A program made the position numbers and the translations under genes. This document shows positions 18,244 through 27,794 of a DNA stretch of 64,000 bases, piece by piece. The stretch spans positions 124,001-188,000 of the forward strand of contig CAVQZC010000012.1 of assembly GCA_963718315.1 (NCBI GenBank), written 5' to 3'. This DNA is from CAVQZC01 sp963718315 (lineage in GTDB: Bacteria > Actinomycetota > Thermoleophilia > Gaiellales > JAICJC01). Every line of letters begins with the position of its first letter. The first letter of the stretch is position 1. Under the pieces are notes generated by a model, which was not told where the DNA came from, searched no databases, and saw nothing but the letters and a program-made list of their open reading frames with translations.

Positions 18244-20543
18244 TGGCGACTGTCGAGACGTCCACCGTCACCCTCACCATCAACGACCGCGAGATCACCG
18301 TGCCCAAGGGGCTGTCGCTGGTCGAGGCGGCGGCCGAGGCGGGCATCGAGGTGCCGGTCTTCTGCTACGAGCCGCGCCTGGGGGCTGCGGTCGGCGCCTG
18401 CCGCATGTGCCTGGTCGACATCGAAGGGCTGCCGAAGCTCCAGACCGCGTGCACCACGCCGGCGGCCGACGGGATGATCGTGCGCTCGCAGTCCGACCGC
18501 GCCCGCGAGGGGCAGGACGCGGTGCTCGAGTTCCTGCTCATCAACCACCCGCTCGACTGCCCGGTGTGCGACAAGGGCGGCGAGTGCCCGCTGCAGGACC
18601 TGACGTTCCGCTACGGGCCGGGCTCGACGCGGATGACGCTGCCCAAGCGGACGCACGACAAGCCGATCCCGATCTCGCCGCTGATCAAGCTCGACCGCGA
18701 CCGCTGCATCCTCTGCTACCGCTGCACCCGCTTCTCGGAGAGCGTCTCCGGCGACCTCCAGCTGGTCACCGAGAACCGCGGAGCCGACTCGGTCATCACC
18801 ACCTTCGAGGGCCGGCCCTACGACGGCGAGTTCTCGGGCAACGTGACCGAGCTGTGCCCGGTGGGTGCGCTGACGTCGACCACCTACCGGTTCCGCGGCA
18901 GGCCGTGGGAGATCCAGAACGTGCCCACGATCTGCGGCCACTGCGCGGTCGGCTGTAACACCTACGCCACCATCCGCGAGGGTCGGGTGGCGCGCGTCCT
19001 GTCCCGCAACCACCCGGGGATCGACGAGGGCTGGCTGTGCGACAAGGGCCGATACGTGCACACCGCTCTTGACGCGCCCGACCGCATCCGGGTGCCCATG
19101 ATCCGTGCCGGGCGGGGCCTCGAGGAGGTCACCCCGACGGTCGCGCTCGACCACATCGCCGACCGCCTGCGGACCACCGTCGAGCGGTTTGGCCCCGGCA
19201 GCGTCGCCGTCCTGGCATCCGGCGAGCAGACCAACGAGGAGGCCCACCTGTGGGCCAGGCTGCAGGCCGAGGTGTTCGGCGGCGGACCGGTCGTGTGCGG
19301 CCCCGAGGGGGCGGCCGGCTGGGAGGCGCTGGCGCCCTACGCCGCACGCATCTCCGACCTGGACGACGCCGACACGATCGTGGTCGCCGGCTCCACCGAG
19401 GTCGCCCACCGGGTGCCGGTCGTGGAGCTGCGGATCCGCAAGGCGGTCAAGGACGGGGCGCGCGTGGTCACCGTCGGCGCCGGCGGGACGCGCCTGCAGA
19501 CGCTGCGCGGCACCGAGCACATCTCCGCCGCGCCAGGCGCGACCCACACCGCGCTGCTGACCGCGCTGGGGGACCCGAACTCCACCGTCGCCGCGCTCGG
19601 CGAGCGTTCCGTGCTGATCTGGAACGGCCGCATGAGCCCGCCTGTCGCCGCAGTCCTGGCGCACATCGCGCACACGACCGGCTGCAGCGTGCTGTGCACC
19701 CCGATGGCGCCCAACGAGCTGGGCTGCCAGGCGTCGGGCCTGGGCGGAGTGAGCCCCGAGGAGGCGCTCGACCTGGCCGAGTCGGGCGCGATCAAGGCGG
19801 TCGTGCTGCTGGGCGCCGACCCGGTCGGTACCTGGCCGGGAGGGGAGCGCTGGCGAGCAGTGCTGGGGCGGAGCTTCTTCGCACTGCAGGTGACGGCATT
19901 CCAGGGAGCATCCAGCGGCTGGGCGACGACCATCGTCCCGTCCGCCGCCGCAATCGAGCAGGAGGGCAGCTACACCAACCTCGAGGGTCGCACCCAGCGG
20001 CTGCGGGCGGCTGTCCCACCACCTCCGGGAGTGCCCGACGGCGTCGGCCTCGCCGTCGCGCTGGCCCAGCGGCTGGGCATGGACGCACCGGTCGATGCGC
20101 AGCACGCGTTCGAGGAGCTCGCACAGCAGCGTCCCGCGTTCGCGGGCCAGAGCTGGCAGGCCGTCGGTGAGCAGGCCGAGCTGCCCGATCAGCGGCCTGT
20201 GCGGCCCGAGAGCCCGCCGGCCGAGCCCCACATCGAGGGCGCGGTCGGGCCCGAGGGCACGATCGTGGTCGGGTACCGGCAGCTGATGTCCGGGACGGCG
20301 GTCGACAACGCACCGGCCCTCCACTTCCAGCAGCGGATCGGCATCGAGATCGCACACTCCGACGCGCAGGATCTGGGCGTCGCCACCGGCGACCGCCTGG
20401 TCGTCGACTACCAGTCCGGATCGATCACCGGCCCGGCGGTCGTGCTGCGGTCGCTCCGTCAGGGCGTCGTCCGGCTGGCGACCCCGGTGCCCTACATCGG
20501 TCCCGGCACGGTGACGGCCGACGAGGCGGTCGCCGATGGTTGA
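18243..20543 (+). CDS. nuoG: NADH-quinone oxidoreductase subunit G
   Basis: 766 residues. The N-terminal ferredoxin domain binds [2Fe-2S] N1b (CYEPRLGAAVGACRMC). HPLDCPVCDKGGECPLQD binds N4 or N5, CILCYRCTRF belongs to the second 4Fe-4S domain, and CGHCAVGC with a later Cys (GWLCDKGRY) forms the molybdopterin-type N7 site. The C-terminal two thirds is the inactive molybdopterin-oxidoreductase fold, with less conserved sequence near 560-650. Electrons pass from NuoF through this subunit to NuoI. Confidence 0.95.
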   Translation: MATVETSTVTLTINDREITVPKGLSLVEAAAEAGIEVPVFCYEPRLGAAVGACRMCLVDIEGLPKLQTACTTPAADGMIVRSQSDRAREGQDAVLEFLLINHPLDCPVCDKGGECPLQDLTFRYGPGSTRMTLPKRTHDKPIPISPLIKLDRDRCILCYRCTRFSESVSGDLQLVTENRGADSVITTFEGRPYDGEFSGNVTELCPVGALTSTTYRFRGRPWEIQNVPTICGHCAVGCNTYATIREGRVARVLSRNHPGIDEGWLCDKGRYVHTALDAPDRIRVPMIRAGRGLEEVTPTVALDHIADRLRTTVERFGPGSVAVLASGEQTNEEAHLWARLQAEVFGGGPVVCGPEGAAGWEALAPYAARISDLDDADTIVVAGSTEVAHRVPVVELRIRKAVKDGARVVTVGAGGTRLQTLRGTEHISAAPGATHTALLTALGDPNSTVAALGERSVLIWNGRMSPPVAAVLAHIAHTTGCSVLCTPMAPNELGCQASGLGGVSPEEALDLAESGAIKAVVLLGADPVGTWPGGERWRAVLGRSFFALQVTAFQGASSGWATTIVPSAAAIEQEGSYTNLEGRTQRLRAAVPPPPGVPDGVGLAVALAQRLGMDAPVDAQHAFEELAQQRPAFAGQSWQAVGEQAELPDQRPVRPESPPAEPHIEGAVGPEGTIVVGYRQLMSGTAVDNAPALHFQQRIGIEIAHSDAQDLGVATGDRLVVDYQSGSITGPAVVLRSLRQGVVRLATPVPYIGPGTVTADEAVADG

Positions 20544-21531
20544 CGGCTTCGTCGCGACTCTCGTCAAGTCGCTCATCCTGGTCAACCTGGTAATGGGAAC
20601 GTTCGCCATCCTCACCTGGGCCGAGCGGCGGCTGATCGGCCGCTTCCAGGTGCGTCTGGGGCCGAACCGCGTCGGCCCCTTCGGTCTCCTGCAGCCGATC
20701 GCCGACCTCGGCAAGCTGCTGCGCAAGGAGAGCCTGATCCCGACCGGCTCGAGCCTGTTCCTGTACCTGGTGGCACCGGTCGTCTCGCTGTTCACGGCGC
20801 TGGCGGTGTTCTCGGTGATCCCGTTCGGCGGCCGCGCCGAGGTGCCGTTCACCGACTACCACTTCCACCTCTACATCGCCGACCCCGACGTCGCCCTGCT
20901 GCTGGTGTTCGCGCTGGGCTCGTTCAGCTTCTACGGGTTCCTGGTCGGCGGCTGGGCATCCAGCTCCAAGTACTCCCTCTACGGGTCGATGCGCGCCGTC
21001 TCGCAGCTCGTCTCCTACGAGGTCAGCCTGGCGCTGGCGGTGATCGGCGTCGTGATGATGAGCCAGACCCTCTCGCTGACGGGGATCGTCGCCGCCCAGC
21101 ACCGCGACGGCATCTGGTACGTGATCCCGCAATTCTTCGGCTTCCTGATCTACCTGCTGGCCTCGACTGCCGAGGTCAGCCGCATCCCATTCGACCTGCC
21201 CGAAGCCGAGGGCGAGCTGGTCGCCGGGTACCACACGGAGTACGGCGGCATGCGCTGGGCGATGTTCCAGAACGCCGAGTACGTGTCGCTGATCTCGTTC
21301 TCCGCGCTGGCGTCGATCCTCTTCCTCGGCGGCTACGAGGGGCCGGTGCTGCCGGGCCCGATCTGGATGCTGATCAAGATGGGGATCTTCATCTTCCTCT
21401 CGATCTGGATCCGCTCGACGCTGCCCCGCGTCCGCTACGACCGGCTGATGACGATCGGCTGGAAGATGCTGCTGCCCCTGGCCACCCTCAACCTGCTGGT
21501 CACGTCCGCAATCGTGGCCATCCGAGCCTAA
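20536..21531 (+). CDS. nuoH: NADH-quinone oxidoreductase subunit H
   Basis: 331 residues, eight transmembrane helices. It has the signatures ILTWAERRLIGRFQVRLGPN and RIPFDLPEAEGELVAGYHTE. It forms the membrane part of the quinone chamber and the entry of the proton path. The ATG lies 8 nt before the end of nuoG. A 10-nt gap follows before nuoI, the longest gap within the operon. Confidence 0.96.
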   Translation: MVDGFVATLVKSLILVNLVMGTFAILTWAERRLIGRFQVRLGPNRVGPFGLLQPIADLGKLLRKESLIPTGSSLFLYLVAPVVSLFTALAVFSVIPFGGRAEVPFTDYHFHLYIADPDVALLLVFALGSFSFYGFLVGGWASSSKYSLYGSMRAVSQLVSYEVSLALAVIGVVMMSQTLSLTGIVAAQHRDGIWYVIPQFFGFLIYLLASTAEVSRIPFDLPEAEGELVAGYHTEYGGMRWAMFQNAEYVSLISFSALASILFLGGYEGPVLPGPIWMLIKMGIFIFLSIWIRSTLPRVRYDRLMTIGWKMLLPLATLNLLVTSAIVAIRA

Positions 21532-21541
21532 GCGAGCACGC

Positions 21542-22048
21542 ATGCCCGTCGTAGACACCGTCAAGGGATTTGGGGTCACCTTCCGCCACCTGCTGCGGAA
21601 GCCGGTGACCCAGCAGTTCCCCGAGTACAAGCGCCCGGTGTACCCCCGGTTCCGCGGCAGGCACCGCCTGCATCGGCACGAGAACGGCCTCGAGAAGTGC
21701 GTCGGCTGCTCGCTCTGCGCGGCCGCCTGCCCGGCCGACTGCATCCGCGTTGTCGCTGCGGAGAACACTCCCGAGGAGCGCTACTCCCCCGGCGAGCGCT
21801 ACGCGCGCATCTACGAGATCAACATGAGCCGCTGCATCTTCTGCGGCTACTGCGAGCTGGCCTGCCCGTTCGACGCGATCACGCTCGGGCACGACTACGA
21901 GCTGGCGGAGATGTCGCGCGACGCGATGGTCTACACCAAGGGCATGCTGCTCGAGCCCGCTCCCGAAGAGCGACGCACGCCGGTGGCGCCGACCGATCCG
22001 TTCGACGTCGTCGACCAGGCCGCGGAGCTGCCGAGGGCGCCGGAGTGA
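21542..22048 (+). CDS. nuoI: NADH-quinone oxidoreductase subunit I
   Basis: 168 residues. It has two [4Fe-4S] ferredoxin motifs, CVGCSLCAAACPADC and CIFCGYCELACPFDA (clusters N6a and N6b), passing electrons to N2 in NuoB. The C-terminal 35 residues are Pro/Glu-rich and probably disordered. Its stop overlaps the nuoJ GTG. Confidence 0.96.
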   Translation: MPVVDTVKGFGVTFRHLLRKPVTQQFPEYKRPVYPRFRGRHRLHRHENGLEKCVGCSLCAAACPADCIRVVAAENTPEERYSPGERYARIYEINMSRCIFCGYCELACPFDAITLGHDYELAEMSRDAMVYTKGMLLEPAPEERRTPVAPTDPFDVVDQAAELPRAPE

Positions 22049-22689
22049 CCTACGAGATCGTCTTCTGGGCGGCGACGGCGCTCGCGGTGGTCTCGGCGCT
22101 CGGTGTCGTCCTGTCGGGCAACCCGTTCTACTCCGCGCTCTGGCTGATCGTCAACCTGGCGTCGCTGGCCACCTTCTACCTGCTGCTTTCGGCCGACTTC
22201 CTGGCCGCCGCCCAGGTCGTTGTCTACGCAGGCGCGGTGATGATCATGTTCCTGTTCGTGATCGCCTACCTGGGCGGCCGCGCCGACGAACCGACCCGCG
22301 ACACACCCTGGTGGCAGTTCGCCGCGGCCATCATCGCCGGCGGCGCCATCGTGGCGGAGGTGCTGGTCGCCGTGCTGTCGCACAGCTTCGGCAAGAGCGC
22401 CAGCGTGCCGGTCACGTTCGGCTCGCCGGCCTTCGTCGGCCAGCTGATGCTCTCGCGCTACCTGCTCGCCTTCGAGGCGACGTCGGTGCTGCTGCTGATC
22501 GCCGCCGTCGGCGGAGTCCTGCTCGGCGCGAGGCGGCCGGCGATGCGCCCGCCAGGCTCCGAGGAGCCGTTCGCCCCGGAGCCGGCACCCCAGGTCGAGC
22601 TCCCGCTGCAGGCGTTCGTGATGGAGGCCGAGACCGACTTCCCGGTGCAGCACGTGCCGGCGCCCGACGAGGAGGAGGCGCACACCTGA
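22045..22689 (+). CDS. nuoJ: NADH-quinone oxidoreductase subunit J
   Basis: 214 residues from GTG 22045. Five transmembrane helices with the conserved third-helix motif AAQVVVYAGAVMIMFLFVI, whose pi-bulge is part of the proton-coupling region. A hydrophilic tail of about 50 residues (PPGSEEPFAPEPAPQVELP and on) is longer than usual. Stop and nuoK start overlap (TGATG). Confidence 0.94.
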   Translation: MTYEIVFWAATALAVVSALGVVLSGNPFYSALWLIVNLASLATFYLLLSADFLAAAQVVVYAGAVMIMFLFVIAYLGGRADEPTRDTPWWQFAAAIIAGGAIVAEVLVAVLSHSFGKSASVPVTFGSPAFVGQLMLSRYLLAFEATSVLLLIAAVGGVLLGARRPAMRPPGSEEPFAPEPAPQVELPLQAFVMEAETDFPVQHVPAPDEEEAHT

Positions 22690-22994
22690 TGCAGGTCGGC
22701 GTCGAGTACTTCGTCGGGGTGTCCGCGGTCCTGTTCGGGATCGGGCTGTTCGGCGTGTTCGAGCGGCGAAGCCCGCTGATCCTGCTGCTCTCGGTGGAGC
22801 TGATGCTCAACTCCTCCAACCTGGCGCTGATCGCGTTCGCCCGTCAGCTGGGCAACGGCTCCGGCCAGGTGTTCGCCCTGATCGTGATGGGCGTTGCCGC
22901 CTCCGAGGTCGTCATCGGCCTCGGGCTGGTGGTCGCCATCGCCCGGCGTAAGGCCGAGCTCGACGTCGACACCCTGACCTCGCTGAAGCACTGA
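22689..22994 (+). CDS. nuoK: NADH-quinone oxidoreductase subunit K
   Basis: 101 residues, three transmembrane helices, homologous to MrpC. It has SVELMLNSSNLALIAFA with the conserved membrane Glu, and a second acidic residue in VAASEVVIGLGLVVAI. ATG 22689 was chosen by overlap with the nuoJ stop. It ends overlapping the nuoL ATG. Confidence 0.95.
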   Translation: MQVGVEYFVGVSAVLFGIGLFGVFERRSPLILLLSVELMLNSSNLALIAFARQLGNGSGQVFALIVMGVAASEVVIGLGLVVAIARRKAELDVDTLTSLKH

Positions 22995-24890
22995 TGGAAA
23001 CCCTCGCCTGGCTCTGCCTGTTCATCCCGCTCCTGTCGGTGGCGCTGCTGACGCTGGCCGGCTCGCGCATCTCCCGCGAGGCCGCCGCCTGGTTCGGCAC
23101 CGTGATGGCGATCGCGTCGTTCCTGTGCGCTCTCGGGGTCTTCTCCGGCATGCTCGGCGAGGGCTCCTCGGCACGCAGCCACACCTACACGCTCTACACC
23201 TGGGCGGCCAGCCCGACCTTCAAGGTGCCGTTCTCGATCCTGGTCGACCAGCTCTCGATGACCGAGATGCTGATCGTCTCGGGGGTCGGCGCGCTGATCG
23301 TCATGTACTCGATCGGGTACATGCGCGGCGACGTCAAGGAGCGGCGCTTCTTCATCTACCTCGACCTGTTCGTGTTCTCGATGCTGCTGCTGGTGATGGC
23401 GTCGAACTTCGTGCTCCTGCTCGCCGGCTGGGGCATGGTCGGGCTCTCGTCCTACCTGCTGATCGGGTACTGGCACGAACGTCCCGAGCCGGTCGAGGCG
23501 GCCAAGAAGGCGTTCATCATGAACGCGATCGGCGACGTCGGAATCGCGATCGCCGTGTTCTTCATGGCTCGCGATCTGGGGACGACCGACTTCCACACGG
23601 TGTTCTCGCAGGCCGGGCGCGACCTGGGGCGTGGGCACGACCACCAGCAACCTGATCGCGCTCGCCCTGCTCGTCGGTGCGGTCGCCAAGTCGGCGCAGA
23701 TCCCGCTCCACACCTGGCTTCCGGATGCCATGGAAGGCCCGACGCCGGTGTCGGCGCTGATCCACGCCGCCACCATGGTCACCGCCGGCGTCTACCTGGT
23801 GGCGCGGGCGCACGTGCTGTTCCAGAACGCGCCCGACGTGCACGCCCTGGTCGCGCTGATCGGCGTCGCGACCCTGCTGATGGCCGGCGTGATCGCCCTT
23901 GTCCAGACGGACATCAAGAAGATCATCGCCTACTCGACGATGAGCCAGATCGGCTACATGTTCGCGGCGGTCGGCGTCAGCGCCTACTCCGAGGGCATGT
24001 TCCACCTGCTCGCGCACGCCTTCTTCAAGGCGCTGCTGTTCCTCGGCGCCGGCATCGTCATCCACGCGCTCTCAGACGAGCAGGACGTGCGCAAGATGGG
24101 CGGCCTGGCCTCCGCGATGCCATGGACGACGCGGATGATGTGGGTGGGGACGATCGCGCTGATCGGGATCTGGCCGGTGTCCAAGGACGAGATCCTTGCG
24201 GCAGCGATCCACAACGGCGACACGACCGCCCTGATCGTCTACGTGGGCGGGCTGATCGGCGCCTTCTTCACGGGCATCTACGCGGTGCGGCTGATGAAGC
24301 TGGTGTTCTACGGCGAACGCTCCGAGTTCGCGAAGGAGCACCTCCACACCGGCCACGGCGAGGGCCCCTGGGAGATGATGTTCCCGGTCGCAGTGCTGGC
24401 GGTCGGAACACTGCTCGTCGGCCTGCTCTCGATCGGGTTCGGCGCCAAGGACGTGTTCGGCGACTGGCTGGCCTCGACGGCGCCGACGATCCTGCCCAGC
24501 ACCGGGCAGGACCTGCTGACGACGGCGATCGCCTGGACGGTCGGCATCGGCGCGGGCGTCTGGACGTGGAGGCTCTACGACCGCCCGGAGCGGGTGGCCG
24601 CGATCCGGCAGCGGTTCGAGGTGCCGGCGATCATCGCCGAGCGCAAGTTCGGCTGGGACGACCTCTACTACAACATCGGCTACCGCCCCGCCGCCTGGCT
24701 GGCGACCTTCCTCGGCAGCTTCGACCGCTGGGTCATCGGCGGCTCGGCCTGGGTGGTCGCGCGGACGGTGCGCCTGCTCGGCTTCGAGACCGCCGAGGCG
24801 CAGACCGGGATCGTCCGCCAGTACGCCGCGGTGCTCACCGTCGGGGCCGCGGTGACGGCGGTCTACTTCCTCGGAAGGGCCACGCTGTGA
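22994..24890 (+). CDS. nuoL: NADH-quinone oxidoreductase subunit L, one frameshift
   Basis: An antiporter-like proton-pumping subunit. The first 211 or so residues (METLAWLCLFIPLLSVALL, YLDLFVFSMLLLVMASNFV, LSSYLLIGYWHERPEPVEAA, with the conserved Glu and the KKAF Lys) are in one frame. The rest (NLIALALLVGAVAKSAQIPL, HTWLPDAMEGPTPVSALIHA, then the long lateral helix to the end) is in the next. A GGGG run at 23626-23629 with one surplus G causes the shift; removing it gives GRDLGVGTTTSNLIALA without a break. With that correction the protein is about 631 residues, normal for NuoL. I consider it a sequence error. The ORF end overlaps the nuoM GTG. Confidence 0.9.
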
Positions 24891-26299
24891 CGGTCGCCCT
24901 GATCTTCCTGCCGCTGGCGGCCGCCGTGCTGGTCGGGATGCTGCCGCTGGAGCGCCGGGCGACCGAGGGCATCGCGCTGCTGGCGGCGATGGTCGAGCTC
25001 GCGCTCGGCCTGGTGGCGCTGATCCGCTTCGACATCCATGCCGGCGTGCAGTTCGCGACCGACCGGGTCATTACCCACAACCTGGCCGGGATCGCCGACG
25101 TCCACTTCAGCGTCGGCATGAACGGGCTCTCCCTGTTCATGGTGCTGCTGACGGCCGTGGGAATGATGTCCGCGATCTCGGCCGCGATGTGGGCGGGGCG
25201 CGAGAGCCCGCGCTTCTACTTCGCGCTGCTGCTCGTGCTCGAGGCGGCGCTGGTGCTACTGTTCACCTCCCGCGACCTCGTGCTGTTCTACATCGGCTGG
25301 GAGGTCATGATCATCCCGCTCTACATCCTGATGGGTGTCTGGGGCGGGTCCGGCCGGCGGGCAGCCACGCTCCAGTTCGTCGTCTTCACGATGATCGGAT
25401 CGCTCACCATGCTGGTCGCGATCGCCGCCCTCGGGGTCGAGGGCCATTCCTTCGAGCTGACCACGCTGGCCGCACAGGGCCGCGACTCGGTGTGGCTGTT
25501 CTTTGCCTTCTGCCTCGCGTTCTGCGTCAAGGCGCCGATGTTCCCGCTGCACGGATGGCTGCCCGCTGCGTACCGCGAGTCGACGCCGGAGGTGACCGGC
25601 CTGCTGTCTGGCGTCGTGTCCAAGGCAGGCGCCTACGGCCTGCTGGCGTTCGCCATCCCGCTGTTCCCGGCGACCGCCCACAACTGGCGCTGGCTCTTCC
25701 TCGGCCTGGCCCTGGTGGGGCTCCTCTACGGGTCGCTGGTCGCGTTCCGCCAACCGACGGCCAGAGGCGTGGTGTCGTTCTCGAGCCTCGCCCAGATGAA
25801 CCTGATCATCATCGGGATCTTTGCCCTGAACTCCGACGGGCGGACCGGAGCCATCTTCCAGATGGTCAACCACGGCGTCGTGTCGCTGGCCGCGTTCCTG
25901 CTGGTCGGGCTGGTGGAGCTGCGCTGCGGAACCGACTCGTTCGCGCGCCTCAAGGGCCTGGCCAACTCCCGCCCGATCCTCTCGACAGTTCTCCTGATGG
26001 CCGCCCTGTGGACGCTTGCGGTTCCCGGATCGAGCGCGTTCGTCTCGGAGCTCTACGTGCTGATCGGCGCCTTCCGCCAGAACGCGTGGCTGGGCTCGGT
26101 GGCCGCCATCGCGATCGTCCTGGCGGCCATGTACGCCCTGCGCTGGCTGGCCGGAATCGCCTACGAACAGGACGGCGAGGCGGTCGCCAAGGACACGCCT
26201 GACCTGCGCATCGGCGAGCTCGGCATCGCCGTGCCGCTGCTGCTGATCCTGCTCGTGATGACCGCCTGGCCGTTCGGGATCATGGAGCGGATCGGATGA
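24887..26299 (+). CDS. nuoM: NADH-quinone oxidoreductase subunit M
   Basis: 470 residues from GTG 24887, which overlaps the nuoL stop. Fourteen hydrophobic segments. It has LVLFYIGWEVMIIPLYILMG (the conserved membrane Glu), FCLAFCVKAPMFPLHGWLPA and YRESTPEVTGLLSGVVSKAG, the antiporter-like signature. Because of the nuoL indel, nuoM happens to sit in the same frame as the nuoL 5' end and reads as one 1101-residue ORF, which is an artefact. Confidence 0.95.
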   Translation: MTVALIFLPLAAAVLVGMLPLERRATEGIALLAAMVELALGLVALIRFDIHAGVQFATDRVITHNLAGIADVHFSVGMNGLSLFMVLLTAVGMMSAISAAMWAGRESPRFYFALLLVLEAALVLLFTSRDLVLFYIGWEVMIIPLYILMGVWGGSGRRAATLQFVVFTMIGSLTMLVAIAALGVEGHSFELTTLAAQGRDSVWLFFAFCLAFCVKAPMFPLHGWLPAAYRESTPEVTGLLSGVVSKAGAYGLLAFAIPLFPATAHNWRWLFLGLALVGLLYGSLVAFRQPTARGVVSFSSLAQMNLIIIGIFALNSDGRTGAIFQMVNHGVVSLAAFLLVGLVELRCGTDSFARLKGLANSRPILSTVLLMAALWTLAVPGSSAFVSELYVLIGAFRQNAWLGSVAAIAIVLAAMYALRWLAGIAYEQDGEAVAKDTPDLRIGELGIAVPLLLILLVMTAWPFGIMERIG

Positions 26300-27792
26300 C
26301 GACGCTGTCGACGCTCCACGTCCACGAGTCCCCGCAGACGATCCCCGTCTCGTTCTTTGCCATCGGCCCCGAGCTGGTGCTGCTGATCTGCGCCCTGGTG
26401 CTGATCGCCGGCGCGATCTTCCTGCCCGAACGCGCCGCGCGGCTGTTCTCCGCGCTGGTTGCAGCCGGCGCCCTGGTCGGGGCAGAGGTCGTCGCCGCCG
26501 TGCAGTTCAACCGCTCGCCGCACTTCTCGTTCGACCATACGATCCGGGTCGACGCCTTCGGCGCCAGCGCACAGCTGATCATCTTCGCGGCGGCCCTGCT
26601 TGCGGTGCTCGTCTCATGGGGAGGCGCCAAGGAGGTCGGCGACCGATCGGTCGAGTTCTACGCCCTGCTCCTGACCGCCACCGCCGGCATGGCCCTGCTG
26701 ACGGTGGCCAACAGCTTCGTGATCGTGTTCGTCGCCCTGGAGCTGTTCTCGCTTGCTCTGTACATCCTGGTCGCCATCGAGCTCGACGCCCTGTCCTCGC
26801 TGGAAGCCAGCCTCAAATACCTGGTCGTGGGATCGGTGGGCGCCGCCTTCCTGCTCTACGGCTCGGCGTTCATCTACGGCGCCACCGGACAGCTCGAGTT
26901 CGATCGCATCCGCGCCGTGCTCAGTGCCGGGGGCCATCACAACCCGGTGCTCCTGATCGGCGTGGCGATGGTGATCGTCGGCCTCGGCTTCAAGTCCAAC
27001 GCCGCGCCGTTCCACATGTGGACGCCCGACGCCTACGAGGGCGCACCGACGACCGTGACCGCGTTCATGGCCGCCGCCACCAAGACGACCGCGCTGATCG
27101 TGACCCTGCGGGTGCTGGTGACGGCGTTCCCCGCGATCGACGGGATCTGGCAGGACGCCATCGGGGCGATCGCGATCGTCTCGTTCGCGGTGGGCAACCT
27201 GGCGGCGCTCCGCCAGACCAACGTCAAGCGGATGCTCGCCTATTCCACCGTCGGCCACACAGGGTTCCTGCTCACCGCCGTTGCCGCCCACAGCGTCGTG
27301 GGCACGGAGGCGCTCCTCTACTACCTGGTCATGTACGCGGCGATGAACGTCGGCGCGTTCGCCGTGGTCGCCGTGCGGGAGCGCGAGATCGGCCGGCCGG
27401 TTCAGATCTCCGACTTCCGCGGCTACGGCTACAGCAGGCCGTGGCTGGGCGCCGCGATGCTGATCTTCCTGCTGTCGCTGGCGGGCTTCCCGCCCACCGG
27501 CGGCTTCATCGGGAAGCTGACCATCTTCAGCGCAGCCGTTGCCAGCGGACAGACGTACCTCGCCATCGCGGGCATCGTTGCGACGATGGTCGCCCTGGTG
27601 TACTACCTGCGCATACCCGCCGCCATGTACGACCGTGAAGCACCGGCGCCAACGGCTGTATCATCGGTAGGCGAGATGTTGTCCTCCACGGCGGCACTCG
27701 TGGGCGCCGGGTTCGTGCTGGCGTTCGGGATTGTTCCAGGGCCTATCTTCGACCTGGCCCGCACCGCGACAACGTCGTTGCTCGGAGGCTGA
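26296..27792 (+). CDS. nuoN: NADH-quinone oxidoreductase subunit N
   Basis: 498 residues, the third antiporter-like subunit. It has VIVFVALELFSLALYILVAI with the membrane Glu, LGFKSNAAPFHMWTPDAYEG, then APTTVTAFMAAATKTTA and NVKRMLAYSTVGHTGF. ATG 26296 overlaps the nuoM stop. A GGAGG ribosome site for the following gene lies inside its last codons. Confidence 0.96.
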   Translation: MTTLSTLHVHESPQTIPVSFFAIGPELVLLICALVLIAGAIFLPERAARLFSALVAAGALVGAEVVAAVQFNRSPHFSFDHTIRVDAFGASAQLIIFAAALLAVLVSWGGAKEVGDRSVEFYALLLTATAGMALLTVANSFVIVFVALELFSLALYILVAIELDALSSLEASLKYLVVGSVGAAFLLYGSAFIYGATGQLEFDRIRAVLSAGGHHNPVLLIGVAMVIVGLGFKSNAAPFHMWTPDAYEGAPTTVTAFMAAATKTTALIVTLRVLVTAFPAIDGIWQDAIGAIAIVSFAVGNLAALRQTNVKRMLAYSTVGHTGFLLTAVAAHSVVGTEALLYYLVMYAAMNVGAFAVVAVREREIGRPVQISDFRGYGYSRPWLGAAMLIFLLSLAGFPPTGGFIGKLTIFSAAVASGQTYLAIAGIVATMVALVYYLRIPAAMYDREAPAPTAVSSVGEMLSSTAALVGAGFVLAFGIVPGPIFDLARTATTSLLGG

Positions 27793-27794
27793 CA

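Noticed and set aside
18213..20852. An 879-residue ORF on the minus strand
   Set aside because: It lies antisense to nuoG and nuoH, whose proteins are clearly conserved. It is a GC-skew shadow with Arg/Gly/His-rich composition and no domain.
23600..23660. Programmed frameshift in nuoL
   Set aside because: A GGGG run alone, without a slippery heptamer plus stimulatory structure, and with other indels elsewhere in the window, points to sequence error.
22994..26299. A 1101-residue ORF suggesting a NuoL-NuoM fusion protein
   Set aside because: The middle 420 residues are Arg/Pro/Gly-rich out-of-frame sequence, while the real NuoL sequence continues in the next frame. A one-base indel at 23626-23629 explains it.
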